From contig JAHEDT010000030.1 of assembly GCA_024641085.1 (NCBI GenBank), positions 1 to 37,164 on the forward strand: DNA of 37,164 bases, read 5' to 3'. The translations under genes and the position numbers were made by a program. The notes under the pieces are model-generated. The model was not told where the DNA came from, did no database searches, and was given only the letters and a program-made list of their open reading frames with translations. Of this stretch, positions 6,325 through 15,429 are shown in pieces. Position 1 is the stretch's first letter. The number at the start of each line of letters is the position of its first letter. The DNA is from Geobacteraceae bacterium (GTDB taxonomy: Bacteria; Desulfobacterota; Desulfuromonadia; Desulfuromonadales; BM103).

Positions 6325-8835
6325 GTGAAAGCAGTCATCATGGCGGGAGGCTTCGGCACCCGCATCCACCCCTTGACAATCAGTATGCCCAAGCCGATGA
6401 TCCCCTTGATCAACCGGCCGATCATGGAGCATATCGTCGTCCTGCTCAAGCAGCACGGCATTACCGACCTGATCCTGCTGCTCTTTCATCAACCTGAGAT
6501 CATCAAGAAGTATTTCGGCGACGGCAGCGAATTCGGTGTACATATCACATACGTGACGCCGCTCGAGGATTACGGAACAGCGGGCGCCGTCAAGGCCGCA
6601 TCCCGACATCTCGATGAACGCTTCCTGATCATCAGCGGCGACCTGCTGACCGACTTTGACCTGTCCAAGGTGATGGCGTTTCATGCCAAGAAACAGGCCC
6701 GGGCGACGATGACCCTGACGTCGGTGACTGACCCCCTGCAGTTCGGCGTCGTCATCACAGACAGACAGGCCAGGGTGACCAAATTCCTCGAAAAACCGGG
6801 TTGGGGAGAAGTTTTCTCCGACACCATCAATACCGGCATCTACATCCTGGAACCGGAGGTTCTCAACCTGATCCCCGAGGGGGAGAACCGGGACTGGGCT
6901 AAAGATGTTTTCCCCAAAATGCTTGAAAACGGCGAAGCGCTGTACGGATGCAATATGCCCGGCTACTGGGCGGACATCGGCAATCCAGAGGCCTACCTCG
7001 AGGCTTGCCGAGATATCTGTCACGGCAAGGTGGCCGTACAGATCGCCGAACCTCCACTCTCCACCGACAGCACCATCTTCGTAAGCCCCGATGCCCAGGT
7101 CGACGAGCAAGTAGAGCTCTCCGGCATGGTGGTGCTTGGCGACAACACCCGAATCCAGGGCAATGCCAGACTCAGCAACTGCGTGATCGGCCGCAACTGC
7201 CTGATCGAGGAGGGCGCCATCCTCGAGGACGCAGTCCTCTGGGACAATGTCTACATCAAGGCCGGCACCAGGATCACCGGCGCCAACCTCGGCCACCGCG
7301 TCAGGATCGGCCAGCGGGCGGTGATCGAATCGGGAGCCGTGATCGCCGATGAGACCATCGTCGGCAATGAGGTCAATATCCGCCCCGACGTCAAGATCTG
7401 GCCGCGCAAGGTCGTCGAGAGCGGGTCGACCGTGTCCACCAACCTGATCTGGGGAGAGAAGTGGCGCAAGAGTCTCTTCGAGGGCGCCGTGGTTCGTGGC
7501 CTGACGAATGTCGAGATGACCCCGGAATTCTCCGCCCGACTCGGTGCAGCTTACGGTTCGACCATCCCCAAGGGAAGTTTTGTCCTGACCGGTCGCGACG
7601 CTATTCGCTCATCACGCATGCTCAAGCGCTCCTTTGTCGGCGGACTGCTTTCCGCCGGGATCAATGTGCACGATGTCAAGATGATCTCGCTGCCGGTGCT
7701 GCGCTACAAGCTGACGACCTTCGGTGAAGTCGGCGGAATCCATTTCCGCCAGTCGCCCGAGGATTCAGCTGCCACGGAGATCATCTTCTTCGATGGCAAC
7801 GGCAACGAGGTTTCCTCGACCATCGCCAAGGGGATCGAGCGCATCTACTTCAAGGAGAACTTCCGGCGCGCCCATCACTCAGAACCGGGCGGCATCGACG
7901 AATTGCCCCGCATCTACGACTATTATCGCGAAGGTTTCCTGCGCAACCTCGACGGCGCCTTGCTCAAGAAGGCCGCGGCCAAGGTGGTTCTGGACCTCAA
8001 TCATTCGCCGGCAGCGGACCTTCTTCCCGACATGCTGACCGGGCTCGGCTTTGAAGTCACCGAACTGAATTCCCATGTCCACGAAAAACCGATGGACATG
8101 ACCGTGAATGAATACGATGCTGCACTTGACCGTTTAAGCCGCATCGTCAAGACCCTAGAAGCTGATGCCGGATTCTGGATCGGCCCCTCCGGGGAGAAAA
8201 TTCGCCTGGTCAGCGGCAGCGGTCGCGTTTTATCCAGCCGCGACGCACTCAACGCTCTGGCGGCCCTGGTTTGCGCAACGGAGCAGGACGGCTGTCTGGT
8301 CGTGCCGGTGGCGGCCTCCCAGACGGTTGACGAACTGGCCAAGGCCAGGGGCTTGACTGTTCAGCGGACCCGCTCCGATGGCTACTCGCTGGTTGAATCG
8401 GCGCGCAATCGCCAGGCCCGATTGGTCGCCTCGATGGATGACCGCTTCGGCTTCCCGGGGTTCCAACCACACTTTGACGGCCTTTTCACGGCCGCCAAGG
8501 TTATGGAACTCTGCGCCCGGTCGGGGCTGTCCCTGGACCAGGCCTTGGCCAGGCTGCCACGCCACACCTATCATCACCTGCAGCTGCCCTGTCCGTGGGA
8601 GAGCAAGGGGGGATTGATGCGGCGCATGAGCGAAGCGGCCGCCGACCAGAATGCAACGTTTACCGATGGGGTGCGGATTGATAACGACCGAGGCTGGGTG
8701 TTGGTCCTCCCCGACCAACATCGTCCGATTGTCCATATTCACGTGGAATCGACCGAGCAGGATGATGCCGACGACCTGCGTGATCTCTACCAGGAGCGGG
8801 TGTCGGGGTGGCTCAAAGAGCTGAGGCAGGGGTGA
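6325..8835 (+). CDS. Sugar-1-phosphate nucleotidyltransferase fused to a phosphomannomutase-like domain
   Basis: An 836-residue fusion starting at GTG 6325, with GAGGAG at 6314-6319. Residues 1-230 are a nucleotidyltransferase with MAGGFGTRIHPLT, SGDLLTDFD and FLEKPGWGE, which would form an NDP-sugar from sugar-1-phosphate. Residues about 245-365 are left-handed beta-helix hexapeptide repeats. The remainder follows the phosphomannomutase layout. S477 aligns with the phosphoserine, but TASHNP is replaced by RQSPED. The metal loop DGDxDR is replaced by GPSGEK at 620-625, so mutase activity is doubtful. Such fusions are commonly annotated as mannose-1-phosphate guanylyltransferase/phosphomannomutase. 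Here it stands before galT, a GH13 gene and glgA with no glgC nearby, so a glucose nucleotide product is also possible. Substrate is not settled. Confidence 0.9.
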   Translation: MKAVIMAGGFGTRIHPLTISMPKPMIPLINRPIMEHIVVLLKQHGITDLILLLFHQPEIIKKYFGDGSEFGVHITYVTPLEDYGTAGAVKAASRHLDERFLIISGDLLTDFDLSKVMAFHAKKQARATMTLTSVTDPLQFGVVITDRQARVTKFLEKPGWGEVFSDTINTGIYILEPEVLNLIPEGENRDWAKDVFPKMLENGEALYGCNMPGYWADIGNPEAYLEACRDICHGKVAVQIAEPPLSTDSTIFVSPDAQVDEQVELSGMVVLGDNTRIQGNARLSNCVIGRNCLIEEGAILEDAVLWDNVYIKAGTRITGANLGHRVRIGQRAVIESGAVIADETIVGNEVNIRPDVKIWPRKVVESGSTVSTNLIWGEKWRKSLFEGAVVRGLTNVEMTPEFSARLGAAYGSTIPKGSFVLTGRDAIRSSRMLKRSFVGGLLSAGINVHDVKMISLPVLRYKLTTFGEVGGIHFRQSPEDSAATEIIFFDGNGNEVSSTIAKGIERIYFKENFRRAHHSEPGGIDELPRIYDYYREGFLRNLDGALLKKAAAKVVLDLNHSPAADLLPDMLTGLGFEVTELNSHVHEKPMDMTVNEYDAALDRLSRIVKTLEADAGFWIGPSGEKIRLVSGSGRVLSSRDALNALAALVCATEQDGCLVVPVAASQTVDELAKARGLTVQRTRSDGYSLVESARNRQARLVASMDDRFGFPGFQPHFDGLFTAAKVMELCARSGLSLDQALARLPRHTYHHLQLPCPWESKGGLMRRMSEAAADQNATFTDGVRIDNDRGWVLVLPDQHRPIVHIHVESTEQDDADDLRDLYQERVSGWLKELRQG

Positions 8836-8901
8836 GCATCGTGATGCCGGTCAACACGGCAAACCATTTTCCGGGAAGAACCGGCCAGAAGGATCATAAC
8901 T

Positions 8902-9942
8902 TTGTCTGAATTCCGATGGGACCCCCTCAAGGGGACCTGGGTCATTACTGAAAATCAACGCAGCCGCCAACCACGCGAATTTATAATCGAGCGTCAAAGG
9001 AGTTCGATAACGGTCTGCCCTTTCTGCCCGGGGCAGGAGGGCAAAACCCCGCGCGAGGTCTACGCACTGCGTCCTGGCGGTACGCAACCCAACGAACCGG
9101 GCTGGCAGGTCCGGGTGGTGCCGAACAAGTTCCCGGTCCTGAGAATCGAAGGGGAGCTGAACCGGCAGTCGACCGGCCTCTACCGCTCTATGCATGGCGT
9201 CGGCGCACACGAAGTCATCATTGAAACCACGGATCACCAGCGCAGCCTGGCCCAGCTGGAGGTTACCGAAATCAGTGCCGTCCTGCAGGCATATCGTGCC
9301 AGGCTCCTCGACCTGCGGCAGGATCCGCGCTTTCGCTACCTGCAAATCTTCAAGAATCACGGCATCGAAGCCGGCGCACCGCTGCCCCACTCCCACTCCC
9401 AGCTGATGGCCGTGCCGATCACGCCGCCGGTGACTCGCAGCGAACTGAATGCGTGTTTCGGACACTACCGCGCCACCGGCAACTGCCTGATCTGTGACCT
9501 GTTGGCACAGGAAATCGCCGATGGCCGACGCGTGGTTTTCAACGACGGCCGATTCCTGGTGCTGGCCCCCTATGCTTCCTGCTTCCCCTTTGAACTGAGA
9601 CTCTTCCCGCTCCAGCACAATCACGATTTCGCTCTGCAGAGCGACCTGGAGCTGGCTGAGTGCGCCAGGGCCCTGCAGGAGATGCTGCGCCGTCTTTTTC
9701 GGCTGCTCGAGGACCCTCCCTACAACTACATCCTGCACACAGCTCCGCCAACCCCGGCAGAGGCGAGCAAGCCGGGTTATTGGCAGAGCCTGGGGCAGGA
9801 CTATCACTGGCATATCGAGCTGGTGCCACGCCTCAGCCAGATCGCCGGTTTCGAGTGGGGCAGCGGGTTCTTCATCAACCCGCTGCCGCCCGAGGATGCG
9901 GCACGCTTCCTGCGTGCCATCGACCTGGAGCTCACACTTTAA
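8902..9942 (+). CDS. galT: Galactose-1-phosphate uridylyltransferase
   Basis: A 346-residue GalT, exchanging UMP between UDP-glucose and galactose-1-phosphate (Leloir pathway). The zinc site begins with C39 and C42 (CPFCPG). The catalytic motif is H163-S-H165-S-Q167 (LPHSHSQLMAVP), H165 being the expected nucleophile; HSH instead of HPH is known in bacterial members. RVVPNKFPVL at the start and HWHIELVPRL at the end are also family-typical. The start is a TTG at 8902 with an AAGGAT-like ribosome site about 8 bases upstream, and the MSEFRWDPLKGTWV N-terminus fits. It lies 66 bp after the nucleotidyltransferase and 40 bp before the GH13 gene. No galK or galE is adjacent, so it may serve glucose-1-phosphate/UDP-glucose exchange rather than galactose use. 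Confidence 0.92.
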   Translation: MSEFRWDPLKGTWVITENQRSRQPREFIIERQRSSITVCPFCPGQEGKTPREVYALRPGGTQPNEPGWQVRVVPNKFPVLRIEGELNRQSTGLYRSMHGVGAHEVIIETTDHQRSLAQLEVTEISAVLQAYRARLLDLRQDPRFRYLQIFKNHGIEAGAPLPHSHSQLMAVPITPPVTRSELNACFGHYRATGNCLICDLLAQEIADGRRVVFNDGRFLVLAPYASCFPFELRLFPLQHNHDFALQSDLELAECARALQEMLRRLFRLLEDPPYNYILHTAPPTPAEASKPGYWQSLGQDYHWHIELVPRLSQIAGFEWGSGFFINPLPPEDAARFLRAIDLELTL

Positions 9943-9982
9943 ATGTTGCAATTTCTGACGATGCAATGGAGTCTATTCGGGA

Positions 9983-12900
9983 ATGTCTTTGCCCCTTGAC
10001 CATACATTGATCATGAACCGCAAGGCGCTCGATGAACTGCGCCAAGCGGGGCTGAGCGATCTGGGCGCCGAGCTGAGCGATATCAACGCAGCCCGCAAAC
10101 TCGCCCTCTGGCGGAAAGGCTCCGGAACGGGCCTCTATCTGCTCGCCCTGGTGACTGCAGCCTCAAGGCAGGTCGCGCTGCGCTACTTCGGTGAGGCGAA
10201 CCTCGCACCGGACAACGACAAGGTCATTCTGGCAGGGCAAGCGCACCTTCTGCCGGAACTGGGGTCAGCCTACCGGGACTACCTGGACTGTTACCCCAGG
10301 GAAGAATTGCAACCGGCGCGTCAACCCGGGACGACGGCGGCGGCCGGCCTCTCTCGACTGCGCCTGCTTGCCGAACTTCATGTCCTTGAACTCCTGGTTG
10401 AAAACCCCGCGACGCAGGATTTTCATGACCTCTATGACGACACCGATCTGTGCGCCCGTTTTGACTATCATTCCTTGATCGATCGGCTCACCCGGCTGAC
10501 CGGGACGCCGCAGGGGCCGCTCGTCCAAGGGCAAAGCCTGCCCGCGCTCCTGCGGGCGCCTATGCGTGCCGCCCCCCACAGCCTGGCTGGTCAGGTTGCC
10601 TACATTGCGCAGCACTGGGCCGCTTGGCTCCCGGAGCAGATCCTCTCGGCCCTGCAGCTTGCCCGGGCCATAACCGGCGAGGAGGGCCGTGTGCACCTGC
10701 CCGGCCCCGGGCCATCACCTGTCCCACAGTTCGGCAAGGGCGACGGCAGCGAGGCCCCGGCTTCCTTCACGGCGGATTTAGACTGGATGGCCAGCTGCGT
10801 CCTGCTCGCCAAATCGATCCATGTGTGGCTTGACCAGCTCAGCATCCGCTACCGGCGTGCCATCACGACCCTGGCCGAGATCCCCGACGAGGAGTTGGCC
10901 GGCCTGGCCAGCCAGGGATTCAATGCTCTCTGGCTGATCGGTATCTGGGAACGTTCCGTGGCATCGAAGCGTATCAAGCAAATGTCCGGCAACCCAGAAG
11001 CCGAAGCGTCTGCCTATGCCCTGCACGCCTACCGGGTGGCCGCCGACCTGGGTGGCGAGAGCGCCCTGCACGAGTTGGAGCAGCGCTGCCAGCAGCACGG
11101 CATTCGCCTGGCCTGCGATGTTGTCCCCAACCATACCGGGATCGACTCAGAGTGGGTCAGGGAGCACCCCGAGTGGTTCCTGCAGGGCGACCAGCCACCC
11201 TATCCGGGGTACGCGTTCAGCGGCCCGGACCTTTGTGATGCTGAGGGACTCAGCATCCGCATCGAAGACGGTTACTGGGACCACAGCGATGCCGCCGTGG
11301 TCTATGAACTCATCGAGCATAACAGTGGAAGGCGCCGTTACATCTATCACGGCAACGACGGCACACACATGCCTTGGAACGATACGGCGCAGCTCAACTT
11401 CCTGCTGCCCGAAGTGCGCCAGGCCATGAGCGACCTGATCCTGAATGTTGCCAGGCGCTTTCGCCTGATCCGCTTCGACGCCGCCATGACCCTGGCTCGC
11501 AAGCATTTCCGCCGCCTCTGGTTTCCACCACCGGGCGGCAGTGCCGGGGTGCCGTCGCGCTCGGTCTGCTGGATGTCCGATGCCGATTTCGACCAGGTCT
11601 TCCCTGTCGAGTTCTGGCGCGAGGTGGTGGATCGCATCAACCGCGAAGCCCCTGACACCTTGTTGATCGCCGAGGCTTTCTGGCTGATGGAGAGCTATTT
11701 CGTCCGCAACCTCGGCATGCACCGGGTCTACAACAGCGCTTTCATGAACATGCTCAAGCGCGAAGAGAACGCCAAATACCGCAAGATCCTCAAGGATATC
11801 CTCGCCTTCAACCCGGAGATCCTGAAGCGCTACGTCAACTTCATGAACAACCCCGATGAAGCGACCGCCGTGGAACAGTTTGACAAGGGAGACAAGTATT
11901 TCGGCGTTGCCACCCTGCTCGCCACGCTCCCCGGGCTGCCGATGTTCGGTCACGGCCAGATCGAGGGGTACCGCGAGAAATACGGTATGGAGTATCGCCG
12001 AGCCTACTGGCAGGAAGAACCGGATACCGGCTTTATAGCGCATCATGCACAGCAGATTTTCCCATTGCTGCGCATTCGACAACGGTTTGCCGGTGTCGAT
12101 CATTTCTCACTCTATGATTTTGCCTCCGAGCACGGCATCGATGAAAACGTCTACGCCTTCAGTAACGGTCCACCCGGTGGTAAACTCCTGGTCGTCTACA
12201 ACAACGCCGCACAACCCACAGCAGGTCGACTGCATCAGGCCGTGCCCAAGGCAGGCCCTGCACAGGAAGGGGCCGCGCACCCGATGCCGCCTCTCTGGCA
12301 GGAGCTTGGACTGGACCGGGATCGAGGCGGCTTCTGCAGGTTTCGCTCCATGCGCGGGGTTGACTACCTGCAGGCAGTCGATCAACTGCAGCACGGCATG
12401 ACGTTGCAGCTGGACGCTTATGAGCACCAGGTCTTTCTTGATTTCCGACTGCTCGACGATGCCGATGGCCTCTGGCAACAGCTGGACGAGCGCCTGCAGG
12501 GACGGGCGGTTGCCGATCTTGATCGCGAGATGCTGCAGATGCGCTATCAGCCTCTCTGGAGTTTGTTTAACGATCTGCTCGACCCGGGGCGGCTGCATGT
12601 CCTGGCGGGAGCCTTGCTGGCAACTCCGCAGCCCACACCGCTCAAAAGCATGATTGCACAACTGAATGATGAACTGCAGGACTTCGCTGCCGCTCTGCAC
12701 TCAGCGACAGGCGCTGCTGAGCCCCAACCCACCGGCACGATCGACCTGGGAAGGCTGCTCGCCGACATGACTGAGTGGCTGACAGAGCAGTCTGCCGGCA
12801 AACTGCCGTGCAGCCTGCTGGCCGAGGCGTGGAACGGAACACGCCGGCAGCCAGGACTCGGCGCACCAATCCTCAGCTGGGTGCTGCTGCAGAGCCTCGG

Positions 12901-13342
12901 CGTGGTTATTGGTGTTGACCGCGGCTCACGCTGCCTGCAGCAACTCCGTCAATTCGGTCTCGACCACGCCTGGCAGGTGAGCGCCGCGTCAATCGATCAG
13001 GAGAGAGACATATTCCTCACCTTGACTCTGCTCGAGGCCGCGGATCTTTCCCCCCATCCGGCCAGCAGCGAACCTGCTTTTGCCAGCGTGTGCAGAGATC
13101 CCGCCAACGCCGGATTACTCGGCATCAACACACATGCCGGCACGACCTGGTTTGTCGATGAGGGGATGGCGTCTCTGGCAGGGGCCGTCGCACTGCAGGC
13201 CGGGATCATGCCCCTGATACAACCACGGGCAGAGGGCCGCGCCAAAGGTCCGGCCACAGCCATCGCCGGAGTCCTCCGCCAGCGCCTGGCGCGCGCCGCG
13301 GCCGTTGGCTACCGACTGGATAAATTCCTCCGCCTGGGTTAG
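9983..13342 (+). CDS. Large GH13 alpha-amylase-family protein (1119 residues)
   Basis: A cytoplasmic-looking GH13 protein with no signal peptide, more than twice the size of a simple alpha-amylase. Four conserved GH13 regions are present: DVVPNH near residue 379, IRFDAAM with the nucleophile at D499, LLIAEAFW with the acid/base at E564, and FMNNPDE with the third acid at D625. All three catalytic acids are therefore intact. About 290 residues of alpha-helical sequence of unknown role precede the barrel, and about 370 follow it. The gene lies between galT and glgA, so it probably acts on glycogen or maltodextrin, as a hydrolase or transglycosylase. I cannot assign a subfamily or an exact reaction. 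A weak GGAG lies about 12 bases upstream; ATG 10013 is an alternative start. Confidence 0.85.
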   Translation: MSLPLDHTLIMNRKALDELRQAGLSDLGAELSDINAARKLALWRKGSGTGLYLLALVTAASRQVALRYFGEANLAPDNDKVILAGQAHLLPELGSAYRDYLDCYPREELQPARQPGTTAAAGLSRLRLLAELHVLELLVENPATQDFHDLYDDTDLCARFDYHSLIDRLTRLTGTPQGPLVQGQSLPALLRAPMRAAPHSLAGQVAYIAQHWAAWLPEQILSALQLARAITGEEGRVHLPGPGPSPVPQFGKGDGSEAPASFTADLDWMASCVLLAKSIHVWLDQLSIRYRRAITTLAEIPDEELAGLASQGFNALWLIGIWERSVASKRIKQMSGNPEAEASAYALHAYRVAADLGGESALHELEQRCQQHGIRLACDVVPNHTGIDSEWVREHPEWFLQGDQPPYPGYAFSGPDLCDAEGLSIRIEDGYWDHSDAAVVYELIEHNSGRRRYIYHGNDGTHMPWNDTAQLNFLLPEVRQAMSDLILNVARRFRLIRFDAAMTLARKHFRRLWFPPPGGSAGVPSRSVCWMSDADFDQVFPVEFWREVVDRINREAPDTLLIAEAFWLMESYFVRNLGMHRVYNSAFMNMLKREENAKYRKILKDILAFNPEILKRYVNFMNNPDEATAVEQFDKGDKYFGVATLLATLPGLPMFGHGQIEGYREKYGMEYRRAYWQEEPDTGFIAHHAQQIFPLLRIRQRFAGVDHFSLYDFASEHGIDENVYAFSNGPPGGKLLVVYNNAAQPTAGRLHQAVPKAGPAQEGAAHPMPPLWQELGLDRDRGGFCRFRSMRGVDYLQAVDQLQHGMTLQLDAYEHQVFLDFRLLDDADGLWQQLDERLQGRAVADLDREMLQMRYQPLWSLFNDLLDPGRLHVLAGALLATPQPTPLKSMIAQLNDELQDFAAALHSATGAAEPQPTGTIDLGRLLADMTEWLTEQSAGKLPCSLLAEAWNGTRRQPGLGAPILSWVLLQSLGVVIGVDRGSRCLQQLRQFGLDHAWQVSAASIDQERDIFLTLTLLEAADLSPHPASSEPAFASVCRDPANAGLLGINTHAGTTWFVDEGMASLAGAVALQAGIMPLIQPRAEGRAKGPATAIAGVLRQRLARAAAVGYRLDKFLRLG

Positions 13343-13384
13343 AATGCCGAGCTGAAATGAACTTCTCCTGCCACGAAATACGCC

Positions 13385-14845
13385 ATGCCTGAACCAGCCC
13401 TGAAAGTACTCATGGTTGCTTCGGAGGCCGCGCCCTTCGCCAAGACTGGCGGACTGGCTGATGTTGTCGGCTCCCTGCCTCCGGCGCTGCAGAGCCTGGG
13501 CCACGATGTGCGCCTGGTCATGCCCTGGTATCGCGCCGTCCGCAAGGTCACCGGCCAGATCCGTGCCAGCCGGCGCAAGCTGTCTGTGCCGATGGGGGGA
13601 CGCGTCTTCCAGGTCGGCTACCGTTCCGTGGAAAACCGGGGCGTTCAGATCTATTTCATCGATCTCCCGGAGTTTTACGACCGCCCCGGGCTCTACGGAG
13701 ACATGGGCAGTGACTATCCAGACAATGCCGAACGCTTTGGACTGCTCAGCCGGGCAGCCCTTGAACTCACCCGCGAACTCGGTTTTGCACCGGATGTCAT
13801 CCACGCCCACGACTGGCAGACGGGGCTGGTCCCGGTGTACTTGCGCCGACAGCTCTGGCGCGACCCGTTCTTTGCCGGCAGTCACAGTCTGTTCAGTATT
13901 CACAACCTCGGTTACCAGGGAGTTTTTCCTCTTGAGACCGCCCGCATCCTCGGTCTTGAGGCGTCACCGCTTTCACCCGAAGGCCTCGAATACTACGGTC
14001 AGATCTCCCTCTTGAAGGGCGGCATCGGCTTTGCCGACCAGGTCAATACCGTATCGCCAACCTACTGTCGGGAGATTCAGACCCCTGAAAGCGGCATGGG
14101 CCTCGACGGTCTGCTGCGTGCCCGGTCAGACCGACTGCACGGCCTTTTGAACGGGCTCGACGAAAACCTCTGGTCACCGGCCAGCGACCGGGCCCTGGCT
14201 CACAGCTATGCGCCGCGCAAACTCTCCGGCAAGGCCTTGTGCAAAACAGCCTTGCAGCAGGAACTCGGCCTGCAGGCTTCTCCACGGACCCCGTTAGTGG
14301 CCATGGTCACACGGCTCGACTCCCAGAAAGGGGTCGAGCTGGTCCTGGAGAGCTGGGACAGGATCCTGTCACGCAGACTGCAGTTGGTGATTCTGGGCAC
14401 CGGCAATCCCGACTTCGAGCACCGTCTGACCGCTGCCGCTGCTTACTACCCCGGCCAGGTGCGCGTGCTGCTGCGTTTCGACGACGATTTGTCGCGACGG
14501 ATCTATGCGGGCAGCGATCTGTTTCTGATGCCGAGTCGCTATGAGCCGTGCGGCCTGGGTCAGTTGATCGCGCTGCGCTACGGCTCGGTGCCCCTGGTGC
14601 ATGCGACCGGCGGGCTGATCGACACGATCGTCGATCCGCAGACGGCGGCAGGCCATGCCAACGGCTTCGTGTTTCGTGAATACCGGCACAGCAGCCTCCT
14701 CGAGGGACTCGACCGGGCTCTAACGGCATACGCTGTGCCAAGAGAGTGGCAAAAGCTCATGCGGCAGGGGATGACCCAGGATCTGTCCTGGACCCGGGCC
14801 GCCGCGCAATACGTTGATCTCTATCGATTGTGTACAAAGGACTGA
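13385..14845 (+). CDS. glgA: Glycogen synthase (GT5)
   Basis: A 486-residue glycogen synthase, transferring glucose from ADP-glucose (or UDP-glucose) to the growing alpha-1,4 chain; E. coli GlgA has 477 residues. The N-terminal sugar-nucleotide motif is K20-TGGLADV. HAHDWQTGLVPVYL, FSIHNLGYQG and QVNTVSPTYCREI follow in the order expected of GT5. The C-terminal lobe carries VTRLDSQKGVEL, and PSRYEPCGLGQLIALRYG with its conserved glutamate, ending in ATGGLIDT. It starts 42 bp after the GH13 gene and is followed almost directly by a small acidic protein. No glgC or glgB is in the window. Confidence 0.95.
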   Translation: MPEPALKVLMVASEAAPFAKTGGLADVVGSLPPALQSLGHDVRLVMPWYRAVRKVTGQIRASRRKLSVPMGGRVFQVGYRSVENRGVQIYFIDLPEFYDRPGLYGDMGSDYPDNAERFGLLSRAALELTRELGFAPDVIHAHDWQTGLVPVYLRRQLWRDPFFAGSHSLFSIHNLGYQGVFPLETARILGLEASPLSPEGLEYYGQISLLKGGIGFADQVNTVSPTYCREIQTPESGMGLDGLLRARSDRLHGLLNGLDENLWSPASDRALAHSYAPRKLSGKALCKTALQQELGLQASPRTPLVAMVTRLDSQKGVELVLESWDRILSRRLQLVILGTGNPDFEHRLTAAAAYYPGQVRVLLRFDDDLSRRIYAGSDLFLMPSRYEPCGLGQLIALRYGSVPLVHATGGLIDTIVDPQTAAGHANGFVFREYRHSSLLEGLDRALTAYAVPREWQKLMRQGMTQDLSWTRAAAQYVDLYRLCTKD

Positions 14846-14847
14846 CC

Positions 14848-15072
14848 ATGACGGATGAGCAGGAGAACAAGGTCGAACCGGGGCCCATGGAAGAAACAAC
14901 CAGACCGGAGCGCTTCCCTGAACTAGCCGAGCTGGAGGAGAAGATCCAACGGCGCCTGCGCAGCAATCAGCGTTTCCTGGAACGTTTCATGGATGAAGAC
15001 TTCGATGACCTGGATGATGATGACATAGGCAACAGCGATGACGATGACCCGGAGCAGCTGGAAGAGCTCTAG
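14848..15072 (+). CDS. Very acidic small protein of unknown function
   Basis: A 74-residue protein starting at ATG 14848, two bases after the glgA stop, with AAAGGA at 14836-14841 inside the end of glgA. It is therefore likely translated together with glgA. The middle (about 25-45) is a charged helix (ELAELEEKIQRRLRSNQRFL). The C-terminal third is almost entirely Asp/Glu (DEDFDDLDDDDIGNSDDDD). There is no cysteine, signal peptide or membrane segment. I recognise no family. Position suggests an accessory to GlgA or glycogen, but nothing in the sequence proves it. An upstream in-frame ATG at 14830 would overlap glgA and is less likely. Confidence 0.6.
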   Translation: MTDEQENKVEPGPMEETTRPERFPELAELEEKIQRRLRSNQRFLERFMDEDFDDLDDDDIGNSDDDDPEQLEEL

Positions 15073-15128
15073 GGGCTGCCGGGCCATGAGGCGCGCTGGC
15101 AATTCATGGCATGCTTGAGGGCTCCGTC

Positions 15129-15422
15129 CTAGGAACGGGCCAGGGTGTCCAGATAGTCCTGCCACTCGGTCGGCAGCAGATCGCGCTTGCGGGTGTTGCA
15201 CTCCTTGCAGGCCGGGACACAATTGCCGCGGGAACTCCGGCCGCCGCGCACCAACGGCACGAGATGGTCCAGCGTCAGTTCGCTCGGCTCAAAACGTCCG
15301 CCGCAGTAGTAACAGAGGCCGGCCGCAATCCGGTTGCGCCACCATTGGGAGCGCCTCAGTTCACGGGCTTTCTGCCGTTCGTGGCGCAATTGCTCTTCGG
15401 GGATGTCGCAGAAAGTATTCAT
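15129..15422 (-). CDS. Small HNH-type nuclease-domain protein
   Basis: A 97-residue protein built around a zinc-stabilised HNH domain. C37 and C40 (CYYCGG) and C72 and C75 (CKECN) form the treble-clef zinc site. The catalytic core is LTLDHLVPLVRGG, with D52-H53, then N67 in RGNCVPAC and the final N76 of CKECN. The frame stays open up to 15563, but homology to the HNH fold and the charged helix before it begin after the ATG at 15422. Neither start has a convincing ribosome site. It converges with the glgA-side operon and diverges from trkA. Such solitary HNH proteins are common in bacteria; a role in DNA repair or defence is unproven. Confidence 0.82.
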   Translation of the reverse strand: MNTFCDIPEEQLRHERQKARELRRSQWWRNRIAAGLCYYCGGRFEPSELTLDHLVPLVRGGRSSRGNCVPACKECNTRKRDLLPTEWQDYLDTLARS

Positions 15423-15429
15423 GGGTTTT

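Noticed and set aside
6304-7296. Long open frame of about 330 codons on the minus strand, opposite the nucleotidyltransferase
   Set aside because: It is antisense to a protein with clear conserved motifs, shows no recognisable domain, and long antisense frames are expected in GC-rich DNA.
8851-9966. Open frame of about 370 codons antisense to galT
   Set aside because: No motif is recognisable and galT on the other strand has its catalytic and metal residues intact.
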